Shown piece after piece: positions 24,787 to 33,073 of a DNA stretch of 64,000 nucleotides. Under the pieces are notes generated by a model. That model saw only the letters and a list, made by a program, of their open reading frames with translations. It searched no databases and was not told where the DNA came from. The translations under genes and the position numbers were made by a program. The first letter of the stretch is position 1. Each line of letters opens with the position of its first letter. Source of the DNA: Paenibacillus azoreducens (GTDB lineage Bacteria; Bacillota; Bacilli; Paenibacillales; Paenibacillaceae); the NCBI RefSeq assembly GCF_021654775.1, contig NZ_AP025343.1, forward strand, positions 5,423,501 to 5,487,500, written 5' to 3'.

Positions 24787-26085
24787 CTAACGTTTATTGG
24801 TGATTGGCGGCGCGGTTTCCTCCGGCGTCAATTCGCGTATCAGCACAGGCACCGGATAATCGGTCCCGTCCTGCTTTTCCAGCTTGATTGCATACAAAGC
24901 CTGAAGCGCCTGATGGTCTTCCGCCCGGAACGTCATTTTGCCCTTGGGCGTATCGAAAGACATGCCTTCCATCGCCGTAATTAACCGGTCCGTATCCGAT
25001 ACGTCGCCGTTTGTTTTCTTAATGGCTTCGATGATCGAAATCGCCGCAGACATGCCTCCCGGCGTAAACAGATCGGGCAGTTCGCCATTAAAGCGTTTCT
25101 TATGCTCCTCCACCAGCCATTTGTTGATATCGTTATTCGGCAAGGTATGGTAATACACCGAAAATCCTTCCATGCCGACCAAATCGCCCATCGTTTTGAG
25201 AGCGGCGATATCCGGCGCGCCCGTCGAAATCTTGATTCCCTGCTCCTGTACCTTCATATCCTGCAGCTGTTTCCATGGGGAGTTGGCTCCTGCCCACACG
25301 ATAAACAAGTACTCGGGTTTTGCTTTCACGATTTTTTGGATATTGGCCGTAAAATCCGTTGCGGTCGCATCGGCGTATTGCTCCTCTACGATGTCGGCGC
25401 CCAGCTTAACCGCCGCATCCTTAAATGCGGCGATTCCGTCGCGCCCGAAAGCGCTGTCAGGTGCAAACGTAGCGATTTTCACGCCTTTGCCCGCAATGGC
25501 CGCCGCGCCGGCTACGGCATCCTGCGAAGAATTGCGCGCGGTGCGGAACACGTATTTATTCCATTGGTCGCCTGTGATGCTGTCCGCAACGGCCGGCTCC
25601 ACGACCATGATTTTCTTCGCTTCCTCGGCAAGCGGCAGCACCGCCAGCGTATCGCCCGAGCTGGATGAACCAACCAGGAAATCCACCTTGTCGGTTTCAA
25701 GCAGTTTGGTCGCCTTTTTCACCGCCACATCCGGTTTGGTTTCCGTATCTTCGAACACAAATTCGATTTTGTGTCCGTCGACTTCCCGCGTTCCGCCTGT
25801 GGCGTAATCTACGCCAAGTTCGAAGCCGCGCGTGGTTTGTTTCCCGTAGCTTTCAAGCGCGCCAGACAAGGAAGCAAGCACGCCGATTTTAATGGTTTTG
25901 CCGTTTCCGCCCGCATCCTTAGCCGCCGAATCCTTCCCTTCCGTTTTCTGCTCCGTTTGCGGCTCGGCTGCCGTTTCCTTGTTTCCTCCGCTGCTCGAGC
26001 AGGCGGCCGTAAACATAAGCATCATAATCAACGCGGACACAACGCCAAGCCGTCCTAAGCGCGTTTTTGATTTTTTCATGGACAA
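24787..26085 (-). CDS. livK: LIV-type substrate-binding lipoprotein
   Basis: 432 residues with a lipoprotein signal: hydrophobic stretch ending MLMFTAAC, Cys being the lipidated residue, then a Ser/Gly/Glu/Lys-rich linker. The mature domain is type I periplasmic binding (Peripla_BP_6): IKIGVLASLSGALESYGKQTTRG ... VGSSSSGDTLAVLPLAEEAKK ... FAPDSAFGRDGIAAFKD. This group binds amino acids, amides or aromatic acids; the pocket residues do not tell me which. The TTG at 26085 sits six bases after GGGGGG; an ATG two codons later is the alternative. First gene of the ten-gene operon, 51 bases downstream of the TTGCAA direct repeat. Confidence 0.9.
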   Translation of the reverse strand: MSMKKSKTRLGRLGVVSALIMMLMFTAACSSSGGNKETAAEPQTEQKTEGKDSAAKDAGGNGKTIKIGVLASLSGALESYGKQTTRGFELGVDYATGGTREVDGHKIEFVFEDTETKPDVAVKKATKLLETDKVDFLVGSSSSGDTLAVLPLAEEAKKIMVVEPAVADSITGDQWNKYVFRTARNSSQDAVAGAAAIAGKGVKIATFAPDSAFGRDGIAAFKDAAVKLGADIVEEQYADATATDFTANIQKIVKAKPEYLFIVWAGANSPWKQLQDMKVQEQGIKISTGAPDIAALKTMGDLVGMEGFSVYYHTLPNNDINKWLVEEHKKRFNGELPDLFTPGGMSAAISIIEAIKKTNGDVSDTDRLITAMEGMSFDTPKGKMTFRAEDHQALQALYAIKLEKQDGTDYPVPVLIRELTPEETAPPITNKR

Positions 26086-26129
26086 CAGGATCCCCCCTAT
26101 GACTCTTCATTCCCGCTCATCATAAAAGG

Positions 26130-26159
26130 GCCCGGTTGCAAAATAGTTGCAAGCCGGGC
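26130..26159 (-). terminator. Terminator of the STAND regulator gene
   Basis: GCCCGG-TTGCAA / TTGCAA-CCGGGC hairpin followed by CCTTTTAT on the minus strand, 18 bases after the regulator's stop. It contains the TTGCAA repeat, so one sequence may serve as both operator and terminator. Confidence 0.6.
26136..26152 (-). promoter_or_regulatory. TTGCAA-N5-TTGCAA direct repeat before livK
   Basis: Two TTGCAA hexamers with an 11-bp period, 51-67 bases upstream of livK. Read in the direction of transcription it matches 16 of 19 positions of the site before the thiolase gene (TTGCAACnnnTTTGCAACC). An 11-bp period is that of SARP-type regulators. Confidence 0.65.
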
Positions 26160-26177
26160 GATCATGGAAAAAATCGT

Positions 26178-29100
26178 TTATGCGTTCTCCTCGCTGCAGC
26201 GTGTGAACAGCTCGCGGATCGATGCCATAGGCTCGATGCCCAGCTCCTGCGCCAATGCGTCCGCCGCGCGCTGATGCCATTTCAGAGCCTGATGGCGGTT
26301 GCCAAGCTGCAGATGGCATTCCATCAGGAGGCGGTATGCTTCCTCCCAACAGCGGTCTTTCTCCAACATCGCTTCAGCCCAGCGGATCGCCTTGTCATAA
26401 AGGCCCCGCGCCGAATAAATCTGGCTCAGACGCTCTGCCCCACGCAGAAAAAGCACCTGAAGGCGTTCACGTTCTTCGATGCACCAGTCATCGTATCTTC
26501 GTTCGGGCATGTAATCCCCTTTGTACAGAAGCAGCGCCTGCTCCAGCAAAACCGCGGCTTCATCGCGGCTGCCCGACTCCAGTCCTTGCAGCGTCAGCCG
26601 TTCAAACTCCACAATATCCAGCGTCCAACTGGCCTGAAGGTTCAACCGGTAGAATTGTCCATCGCGGACCACAAAATAAGGATCGCTTCTGACCCGCCGA
26701 TGCGGCTCAAGCGCAGAATGGAGCGCATTCAGCGCCACTTTGAAATCACGGTTGGCGGCTTTCTCGTCCGCTTCCGGGAACAGATACAGCAGCAGCTCTT
26801 CTTTGCTGACCTGATATCTCCGTTTGGTGACAAGCAGTTGAAACAGCTCCTTCGCCTTGCCGCGCTGCCAGTCCTTATCCAGCACCACCCGGTTCCCAAG
26901 GCGGACTCGAAACGCCCCCAGCGTCTCGATATGCAGCGTATATCCCGGATGATAGGTCAGCTTCTCCATCCCCAGCTCCGTCAGAATCGCAGCAGGATTC
27001 GGTCCGCCTATCCCCTGCCTGGCAGCCTCCAGCAGAAGCGGAATAAGCTGCTGCGGATCCGTTGGACCCAGCAGCGTTCGGGATGTAAACAAAAATCCGT
27101 ACCCTTCCCGGACCGCCAGCTCCAAAAAATGCTCCATGCTGACCGCAAATCGTCCATCCTGCTCCTGGCGGTAAGCCGTCATGGCAAGCCAAAGCTCGCT
27201 CAGCGCCAAACCTAATCGGTCCCCGCAGGCCTCGTATCTACCTTTGGCTTCTTCGAATATCGTATCGGCTTCCTGCCAACGTCCGCTCTCGTACAATGCA
27301 ATCCCCATGCTAAGGCGGATGAGCGAGGAAAGCCAGCCGTCCAAAGCCTGTTCCGTGTACTGCAGCGCGGCTTCCCCGTATCTCAACGCCGCTTCGCAGT
27401 GTTGTTCCCGCCCGTGCAGCAGGCATAATCCCATATTCGGTTCAGCCGTGCCGCGGGCGATGTCGATCCTTTTCATAATGGCCAGCGCCGCATGATAACA
27501 TTCCCCAGCCACTTTGACATCGTAAACGCCCGTCAGTTGGGCCGCGTGCCCCATTCTGATCCAGCCGCAAGCTTCCACATAAGGGGCCTTCAGCCGGATG
27601 CCCTGCATCATGCCCGCTTCCGCCGCCGCTTTCGCACGCAGCGGTTCACCGCTCAGGCTGTCAATCAGGGATTGCAGCAGATCGATTTCCCGATGTGAAC
27701 GGGACAACGCCCGGCTATGATAACTGCTTCCTCGGAATAAGCCGCCCTTTTCTCCTTCCAGTCTTTGTGCTTGTTCAAGCAAATTCCGCGCCGTTTTCAG
27801 CTTGCCTGTGCGGAGCGCCAGCCGTGCCTCGAGCAATAAATCCCGGCTGCCCTGGTCCAGTTCGAGCGAACGCGCAGCCCACTGCCCCGCCTCGGTTCCC
27901 TGACCCTGGTTCAATTTGTTCTCCGCCATCATCGCATATAACCGCGCCAGCCGCTTCCGGTCACGGTCCGGCTCCGCCCCATACATTCCCAAACCGCCGG
28001 CATAGAGATAGGGGGCAGAGAGAGATGAAGCGGCATGGGATTCGGCGAGCGCAATCGCGTTTACAAGCAGCGGCTCGGCTTTCCCAGGCTGGATCGTGTC
28101 GAGATAAAGCATCGCTTGCCCCTCAAGAGCAAGGCCATGGACAACCGCATTGCCCGTTTCTCGCGCAAAGCTCTCCGCCTTGCGGTAACCGGCCATCGCC
28201 GCTTCGTATTCGCAGCGATACCGCAAAATATCGCCTTCAAGCACATACAGGTAAGGCATCCGGTTCTTCAGCCGCTCCGGGATCGGTCCAAGGCAGCGAA
28301 GCACGGCCTCCAAATGCCCGCCCCGCACCAGTTCGGCTCCACCGGCAGCGAGCAGTTGGGCCATTTCCTCCGGATCATCCAATTCCGCGGCGTGGGAAAG
28401 CGCAAGTTCGATCCGCCCTCTTGCCGCAAATACCTGCACCGCTTGCCTGTGCAAAGACAATCGCCACTGCGGCTGGCGCCGCAGCTGGTCCTGCAGAAAT
28501 TGCCGGAACAGCGCGTGATAACGGAACTGGCGGTCATCGACGGCGCTCAGAAATCCGTTCTGACAAAGCGCCGCGAGCAGGGCGTGCGAGCCCTGCCTGC
28601 CGCAAACCGCATCGCACCATTCACCTGTCAGCTCGTCAAAAATACTCGTCTCCAGCATAAAGGTCCTCATAACCGAATTCTGTTTTTGAAACAGCTCGGC
28701 CGCCAGATAATGAAACAGATCCTCAAGCGATTCCCGCGGGGCAGTCAAAATGCTTTCCAGCGAATCTTTCGATGCCGACAGCCGCTGCCAAATGAGCTGG
28801 ATCGCGATAATCCAACCTTCCGTAAATGCATACATGGCCTCTGCCTGCGGCTCGGTAAGCGGGTAATTGTAATAATCCGAAAATAAAACTTCAATGTCCT
28901 CCGCCGAAAAAGCGAGATCCGCACGCGACAGCTCAAGCACTTCCCCGCGGACGCGCATGGCGGCCAAGCCCTCCCAGTCCGGCTTCGTCCGGGACGAAAT
29001 GACCAAACGCAAGCCGCCGCAAGCCGGCAGATACGAAATCACGTATTGCATCCATGCGTCAATCCATTCGCTATGTTCAACGGAATGGTAGTCATCCATG

Positions 29101-29501
29101 CACAAAATGATGTTTCCATCCAACTTCAAACCTTCATTTAAAAATAAGTCCGCCAAGGCATACACGTCCTCCAAGCCGGCTATCCTTGCACTCCCCAGCT
29201 CAAGCAGCAGGGCTTCGCCAAATCCGGGCACACTCGCGCGCAATGTCGCAGTTAAATGGAGCAAAAAAGGGAGGAGATCATGATCCTGCGGGGATATGCT
29301 GTACCATGCATAACGGCAACCGCATTGCCTCACATAAGAAGACAATGCCGTTGTTTTGCCGAATCCGGGTCCGGATGCCACAATGGTAAGCGGCGTTTCC
29401 GGAATATACCTCAGCCGTTTCATCAAATCCGGCCGCTGCAGCCAAATCTTTTTGGCAGGAGGCGCCATCAGCTTCATTTTCAGTATGCGGCTGCTCTTCA
29501 T
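26178..29501 (-). CDS. MalT-like STAND ATPase regulator with C-terminal winged helix and BTAD domain
   Basis: 1107 residues from ATG 29501 (MKSSRILKMKLMAPP; AGAGAGGGGG upstream). N-terminus is the MalT-type STAND module: RPDLMKRL, Walker A VASGPGFGKTTAL, Walker B-like IILCMDDYHSVEHSEW and RADLAFSAEDIEVLF. The middle (about 380-850) is helical repeats of TPR/MalT type. The C-terminus lacks a LuxR helix-turn-helix; instead LETLGAFRVRLGNRVVL ... WQRGKAKELFQLLVTKRR ... ANRDFKVALNALHSAL is an OmpR-like winged helix followed by a BTAD domain, as in SARP activators. It would act as an ATP-dependent, inducer-driven activator. It is flanked by the liv operon and the thiolase/ligase unit. Confidence 0.9.
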   Translation of the reverse strand: MKSSRILKMKLMAPPAKKIWLQRPDLMKRLRYIPETPLTIVASGPGFGKTTALSSYVRQCGCRYAWYSISPQDHDLLPFLLHLTATLRASVPGFGEALLLELGSARIAGLEDVYALADLFLNEGLKLDGNIILCMDDYHSVEHSEWIDAWMQYVISYLPACGGLRLVISSRTKPDWEGLAAMRVRGEVLELSRADLAFSAEDIEVLFSDYYNYPLTEPQAEAMYAFTEGWIIAIQLIWQRLSASKDSLESILTAPRESLEDLFHYLAAELFQKQNSVMRTFMLETSIFDELTGEWCDAVCGRQGSHALLAALCQNGFLSAVDDRQFRYHALFRQFLQDQLRRQPQWRLSLHRQAVQVFAARGRIELALSHAAELDDPEEMAQLLAAGGAELVRGGHLEAVLRCLGPIPERLKNRMPYLYVLEGDILRYRCEYEAAMAGYRKAESFARETGNAVVHGLALEGQAMLYLDTIQPGKAEPLLVNAIALAESHAASSLSAPYLYAGGLGMYGAEPDRDRKRLARLYAMMAENKLNQGQGTEAGQWAARSLELDQGSRDLLLEARLALRTGKLKTARNLLEQAQRLEGEKGGLFRGSSYHSRALSRSHREIDLLQSLIDSLSGEPLRAKAAAEAGMMQGIRLKAPYVEACGWIRMGHAAQLTGVYDVKVAGECYHAALAIMKRIDIARGTAEPNMGLCLLHGREQHCEAALRYGEAALQYTEQALDGWLSSLIRLSMGIALYESGRWQEADTIFEEAKGRYEACGDRLGLALSELWLAMTAYRQEQDGRFAVSMEHFLELAVREGYGFLFTSRTLLGPTDPQQLIPLLLEAARQGIGGPNPAAILTELGMEKLTYHPGYTLHIETLGAFRVRLGNRVVLDKDWQRGKAKELFQLLVTKRRYQVSKEELLLYLFPEADEKAANRDFKVALNALHSALEPHRRVRSDPYFVVRDGQFYRLNLQASWTLDIVEFERLTLQGLESGSRDEAAVLLEQALLLYKGDYMPERRYDDWCIEERERLQVLFLRGAERLSQIYSARGLYDKAIRWAEAMLEKDRCWEEAYRLLMECHLQLGNRHQALKWHQRAADALAQELGIEPMASIRELFTRCSEENA

Positions 29502-29652
29502 GCACAACCCCCTCTCTTTGCCATAATTTCCTTCAATTGTAGCATAGTTCCACATTGTTTGACAGCGTTTACATTTTGTTTTTCATTTCTGATCATCGTC
29601 TGCTGCAAGACTTGGTTACGCCAGAAACGCATATATTCTTTATTTCAAAATA

Positions 29653-29896
29653 ACCCCACAAAGAGTATCGGAAAAAAGTCCGACGCCTGAAGGGCGCTTT
29701 TGCAAAGCAAAAGTACTGAGAGTATCGGAAAGAAGTCCGACGACTCTCGCAGAGAGGCGCTTTTGCGGAGCAAAAGTACGGAGTGACGTGTAGCCTTTGA
29801 AGCTTATTCCGAATACTTTGCGGGGACCCCGGAAATTCAACCCCACAAAGTGACGCATGACCTTTGAAGCTTATTCCGATTACTTTGCGGGGCCCC
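29653..29896. repeat. Two pairs of duplicated intergenic repeats
   Basis: Unit A (29653-29715 and 29718-29779) runs GAGTATCGGAAAnAAGTCCG to GCGCTTTTGC-GCAAAAGTAC and ends in a CTTTTGC/GCAAAAG hairpin. Unit B (29782-29826 and 29850-29896) shares CCTTTGAAGCTTATTCCGA and ACTTTGCGGGG. The copies differ by a few bases. They fill the space between the regulator gene and the ligase; no gene is seen in 29502-29966. Confidence 0.85.
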
Positions 29897-29966
29897 CTTG
29901 TCTGATATGTCAAAAAAGCAGCAGGACTGCCATCAGGCGGTCCAAACTGCTCCATAAAGATGCCGC

Positions 29967-31610
29967 TTACTCTTCCATTCCTCCCGCAAACAGTGGGAAA
30001 AGGCTTTTTTTGTCCAGCTTGCCCACCGCTGTCTTCGGCAGTTCTTCGATAAACTTGATCAGCTTGGGGATTTTGTACTTTGCAATCGATAACGCGCAGT
30101 ATGCCTGCAGCGCTTCCGCCGTCGGCTGACAGCCGGGCTTCGGAACGATGGCCGCCGCCACGATTTCTCCCCATTTAGGGTGCTCCACGCCAACGACTGC
30201 CGCTGCGCCCACTTCGGGGTGGCGTTCCAGAAGATGCTCCACCTCCAAAGGATACACGTTTTCTCCGCCCGTAATGATCATATCCTTCTTGCGGCCGACG
30301 ATATAGAAATAGCCATCCTTGTCCCGCTTCGCCAAATCCCCGGTTAAAAACCAGCCGTCCAGCCAGGCCTCGGCCGTAGCCTCCTCGTTGTTCCAATAAC
30401 TATGAAACAGATGTTTCCCCCTTAAAGCCAGTTCACCTACTTCTTCAGGTCCCGTAACATCCCGGCCGGCACCGATCAGCCGCACATCGTTAAACAGCAT
30501 CGGCAGTCCGACGGAGCCCGGTTTCAGAAGCGCTTCGCCGCAATCGATAACAAAATTGTTCGGGCCAGACTCCGTTGCGCCGTAACCTTCCTTGAAGGGC
30601 AGGCAGCGGGCGGCGAATGAGGCGTACACCGTCATCGGACAGGGCGCTCCGCCTGACAGGAAGGTTTTCATTGTGCGAAACTTCGCATCGGCAAACCGCG
30701 GACTTTGCACCAGCAAATGATACATCGTAGGCACCATCAGCACGATCGTGCATTGCTCCCGTTCCAGCAGCCCGATCATGCGCTCCGGCTGGAATGACTG
30801 CACGCAGATGACCTTGCCCCCGCTCATAAGCACAGGCAGCGTCAAAGCATTGATGCCGCCCGTATGAAACATCGGCAGCACCGTTGGCGTCACGTCTGTT
30901 TCCGTGAGCTGCCAGGTTATGGCGGTATTGAGCGCATTCCAGTACAGGGAACGGGCCGTCAGCACAACTCCTTTCGGCTTGCCGGTCGTACCGCCCGTGT
31001 AGATCATCAGCCACGGAATATCCGCATCATCCTCGCGCGCTGCCGTTTCCGTCTCCGGAAATATACACATCTCTTCATCGGCTGCGGCGAGCCGTGCCCT
31101 TTCCAGTTCGATCGACTCATCCAGCTGGTCCAGCGGCAGCCAAGAGCATGCCGAATCGACGGGCAATCCGGGGAATGCCGTCAGGCTTTCGGCGTGATAC
31201 CAGACGATCCTGGGCGTGCAATCCGTTAAAATATGCCGGAGCTCTTCGACATGCAGGCGCCAGTTCAGCGGAACGAGCATCGCCCCCAGCCGGCGGCAGG
31301 CAAACAGCAGCACAAGCAGCCGGCTGTCGTTCGGCGTAAGAATCCCTATACGGTCTCCCTGCCGCACGCCAAGTTTGAAGAGGCTCCGTGCGGCCATGTC
31401 AACCTTTTCGGCCAACTCGCGATAGGTCAGGGTAAACCCCGTATCTTCGTCCATCAGTGCGGTACGATCAGCCGACAACATGCATCTGCGTTCAAACCAT
31501 CCATCAGGTCTAGCGGCAGCGCCGGAGTCAAATTGAGCCCCGTTCAGCTCTCCGGTATCCGCATAAGCTGCATGCCAATTACGGCCGTTCCACGATAAGT
31601 GCGACACCAT
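29967..31610 (-). CDS. AMP-forming acyl-CoA synthetase
   Basis: About 547 residues of the ANL superfamily. IYTGGTTGKPKGVVLT is the P-loop (A3), GYGATESGPNNF A5, GWFLTGDLAKRDKDGYFYIVGRKKDMI A7-A8, and PKTAVGKLDKK carries the catalytic Lys (A10). It adenylates a carboxylate and transfers it to CoA. Acid specificity is unclear; length and motifs match medium-chain and aromatic acid ligases. ATG 31610 (MVSHLSWNGRNW) after GGGAGGCGG overlaps the thiolase end by 32 bases, so they form one unit. Confidence 0.88.
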   Translation of the reverse strand: MVSHLSWNGRNWHAAYADTGELNGAQFDSGAAARPDGWFERRCMLSADRTALMDEDTGFTLTYRELAEKVDMAARSLFKLGVRQGDRIGILTPNDSRLLVLLFACRRLGAMLVPLNWRLHVEELRHILTDCTPRIVWYHAESLTAFPGLPVDSACSWLPLDQLDESIELERARLAAADEEMCIFPETETAAREDDADIPWLMIYTGGTTGKPKGVVLTARSLYWNALNTAITWQLTETDVTPTVLPMFHTGGINALTLPVLMSGGKVICVQSFQPERMIGLLEREQCTIVLMVPTMYHLLVQSPRFADAKFRTMKTFLSGGAPCPMTVYASFAARCLPFKEGYGATESGPNNFVIDCGEALLKPGSVGLPMLFNDVRLIGAGRDVTGPEEVGELALRGKHLFHSYWNNEEATAEAWLDGWFLTGDLAKRDKDGYFYIVGRKKDMIITGGENVYPLEVEHLLERHPEVGAAAVVGVEHPKWGEIVAAAIVPKPGCQPTAEALQAYCALSIAKYKIPKLIKFIEELPKTAVGKLDKKSLFPLFAGGMEE

Positions 31611-32757
31611 GACCGCCTCCCACACATAATGCGGCTGCTCCAAAGCGGCCCTGCCTGCGTTTAAGTTCATGCAAAAGGGTAACGAGTATCCGCGCACCGC
31701 TGGCTCCGATCGGATGGCCCAGCGCAATCGCCCCGCCATTCACGTTGACCCGCTCCGAACCGATGCCAAGCTCCTGAAGGCAGGCGATTGTTTGGGAAGC
31801 GAATGCTTCATTGATTTCAATCAGATCCAATTGCTCAAGCTTAAGCCCTGCTTGCGCCAACGCCTTCCGCAGCGCGGGAACGGGACCAAGGCCCATCCAC
31901 TGCGGCTCGACTCCGACCGTTGCATAACCCTTGATTAATCCCAAAGGTTCAAGCCCCTGGTCCTGCGCTTCTTCCGTCGAAGCCACCAGCACGGCTGCAG
32001 CCCCGTCATTGATCCCGGAGGCGTTGCCGGCCGTTACGGTTCCGCCTGCTTCAAAGGCAGGCTTCAGCTTGGCAAGCGCCTCCGGCGTCGTGCCGAAACG
32101 CGGGTGCTCGTCGCGTTCGGCCATCCGCACGCCGGCGCGTTCTCGGACCTCAACCGGCACGATCTCATCGGCGAAACGTCCGCTGCGCACCGCCGCCTCG
32201 GCCCGCTGCTGGCTGAGCGCCGCATAAGCATCCTGCGCTTCGCGGCTGATGCCAAACCGCTCGGCAAGCCGTTCGGCCGTGATGCCCATGGCCTGCCGCG
32301 AAATCGCGCAGGTTAATCCATCATGCAGGGCCGTATCCAGCAGCTCCGCATTCCCGTATTTAACGCCTGCGCGCAGGCCTGGAAGCACATGCGGGGCTTG
32401 GGTCATATTCTCCATGCCGCCGGCGACCGCCCAGCATACATCTCCGCTGCGCACCGCACGCGCCGCCTCTATCACGGCCAGCAGGCCCGAACCGCATACC
32501 AGGCTTACGGAAGCGGCCGGCGCCGTAAAGGGCAGACCTGCCGCGACCGAAGCCTGCCGCGCCGGATTCATCCCCAGGCCGGCTTGAAGCACATGTCCCA
32601 TCCATACATGATCCACCCGTTCAAGACCTAAGTTTGCCCTCCGGCAAACCGCCCCGATAACCGCTGCACCCAACTCCACGGCGCCCACGCGCCCGAACTG
32701 TCCTTGAAATGAGCCGATCGGCGTCCGAGCGGCACTTACGATCACAGCTTCTTTCAT
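31579..32757 (-). CDS. Thiolase (acetyl-CoA acetyltransferase)
   Basis: 392 residues. VSAARTPIGSFQG starts the fold; SLVCGSGLLAVIEAA contains the acyl-accepting Cys, NEAFASQTI the NEAF motif, GGAIALGHPIGASGARI the catalytic His loop, and CVGGGHGVALI the second Cys. This is the biosynthetic/degradative acetoacetyl-CoA thiolase signature. ATG 32757 (MKEAVIVS) lies behind GAGGTGG. First gene of a two-gene unit with the CoA ligase. It is preceded by a hairpin-forming inverted repeat and by the TTGCAA direct repeat. Confidence 0.92.
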   Translation of the reverse strand: MKEAVIVSAARTPIGSFQGQFGRVGAVELGAAVIGAVCRRANLGLERVDHVWMGHVLQAGLGMNPARQASVAAGLPFTAPAASVSLVCGSGLLAVIEAARAVRSGDVCWAVAGGMENMTQAPHVLPGLRAGVKYGNAELLDTALHDGLTCAISRQAMGITAERLAERFGISREAQDAYAALSQQRAEAAVRSGRFADEIVPVEVRERAGVRMAERDEHPRFGTTPEALAKLKPAFEAGGTVTAGNASGINDGAAAVLVASTEEAQDQGLEPLGLIKGYATVGVEPQWMGLGPVPALRKALAQAGLKLEQLDLIEINEAFASQTIACLQELGIGSERVNVNGGAIALGHPIGASGARILVTLLHELKRRQGRFGAAALCVGGGHGVALIVERP

Positions 32758-32771
32758 TACATCCACCTCAT

Positions 32772-32813
32772 GTTCTCAATTCTGCGTATTCGGTATTGCC
32801 AACAATTGAGAAC
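32772..32813 (-). promoter_or_regulatory. 10-bp inverted repeat in the thiolase leader
   Basis: GTTCTCAATT at both ends (second inverted as AATTGAGAAC) separated by 22 bases and ending three bases before the Shine-Dalgarno. It may be an operator or an mRNA hairpin that controls translation. Confidence 0.55.
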
Positions 32814-32830
32814 AGTTAACATGATACGGG

Positions 32831-32847
32831 TTGCAAACGGGTTGCAA
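32831..32847 (-). promoter_or_regulatory. TTGCAA-N5-TTGCAA direct repeat before thiolase gene
   Basis: Same hexamers and same 11-bp period as at 26136-26152, here within a longer direct repeat GGGTTGCAAnC. 74-90 bases upstream of the thiolase start. Confidence 0.65.
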
Positions 32848-32921
32848 TCCCAGCCAAGAATAAGATCGGGAATGCATTTTTGCCAAAGTTAATGGTTAAT
32901 GCCTCCTATGATGTAAACGGC

Positions 32922-32961
32922 AAAAAAACGCCAATCGGCATTGAAAGAGCCCGTTGGCGTT
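32922..32961 (-). terminator. Terminator downstream of LysR gene
   Basis: AACGCCAA-CGGC / GCC-GTTGGCGTT stem followed by seven T on the minus strand. It separates lysR (stop at 33074) from the thiolase unit; bases 32963-33073 show no gene. Confidence 0.8.
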
Positions 32962-33073
32962 CCATAAGCAATGTTATATTTCTTCAAAGCTTCCAAATTT
33001 CATCGGCAATTTCCCTTGATAAAGGCCAGCTTCTTCTACTGCTGCTCTTCAGTCAGGAATGCTATTCCCCTTC

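Noticed and set aside
16776..26085. Canonical leucine/isoleucine/valine transporter for amino acid nutrition
   Set aside because: Not excluded for the transporter alone, but the unbroken coupling to CoA-metabolism genes argues against a simple amino acid role.
27695..28660. Long plus-strand open frame opposite the STAND regulator
   Set aside because: It has no ribosome-binding site or recognisable domain, is Pro/Ser/Arg-rich as expected of an antisense shadow, and the minus-strand protein is a clear family member.
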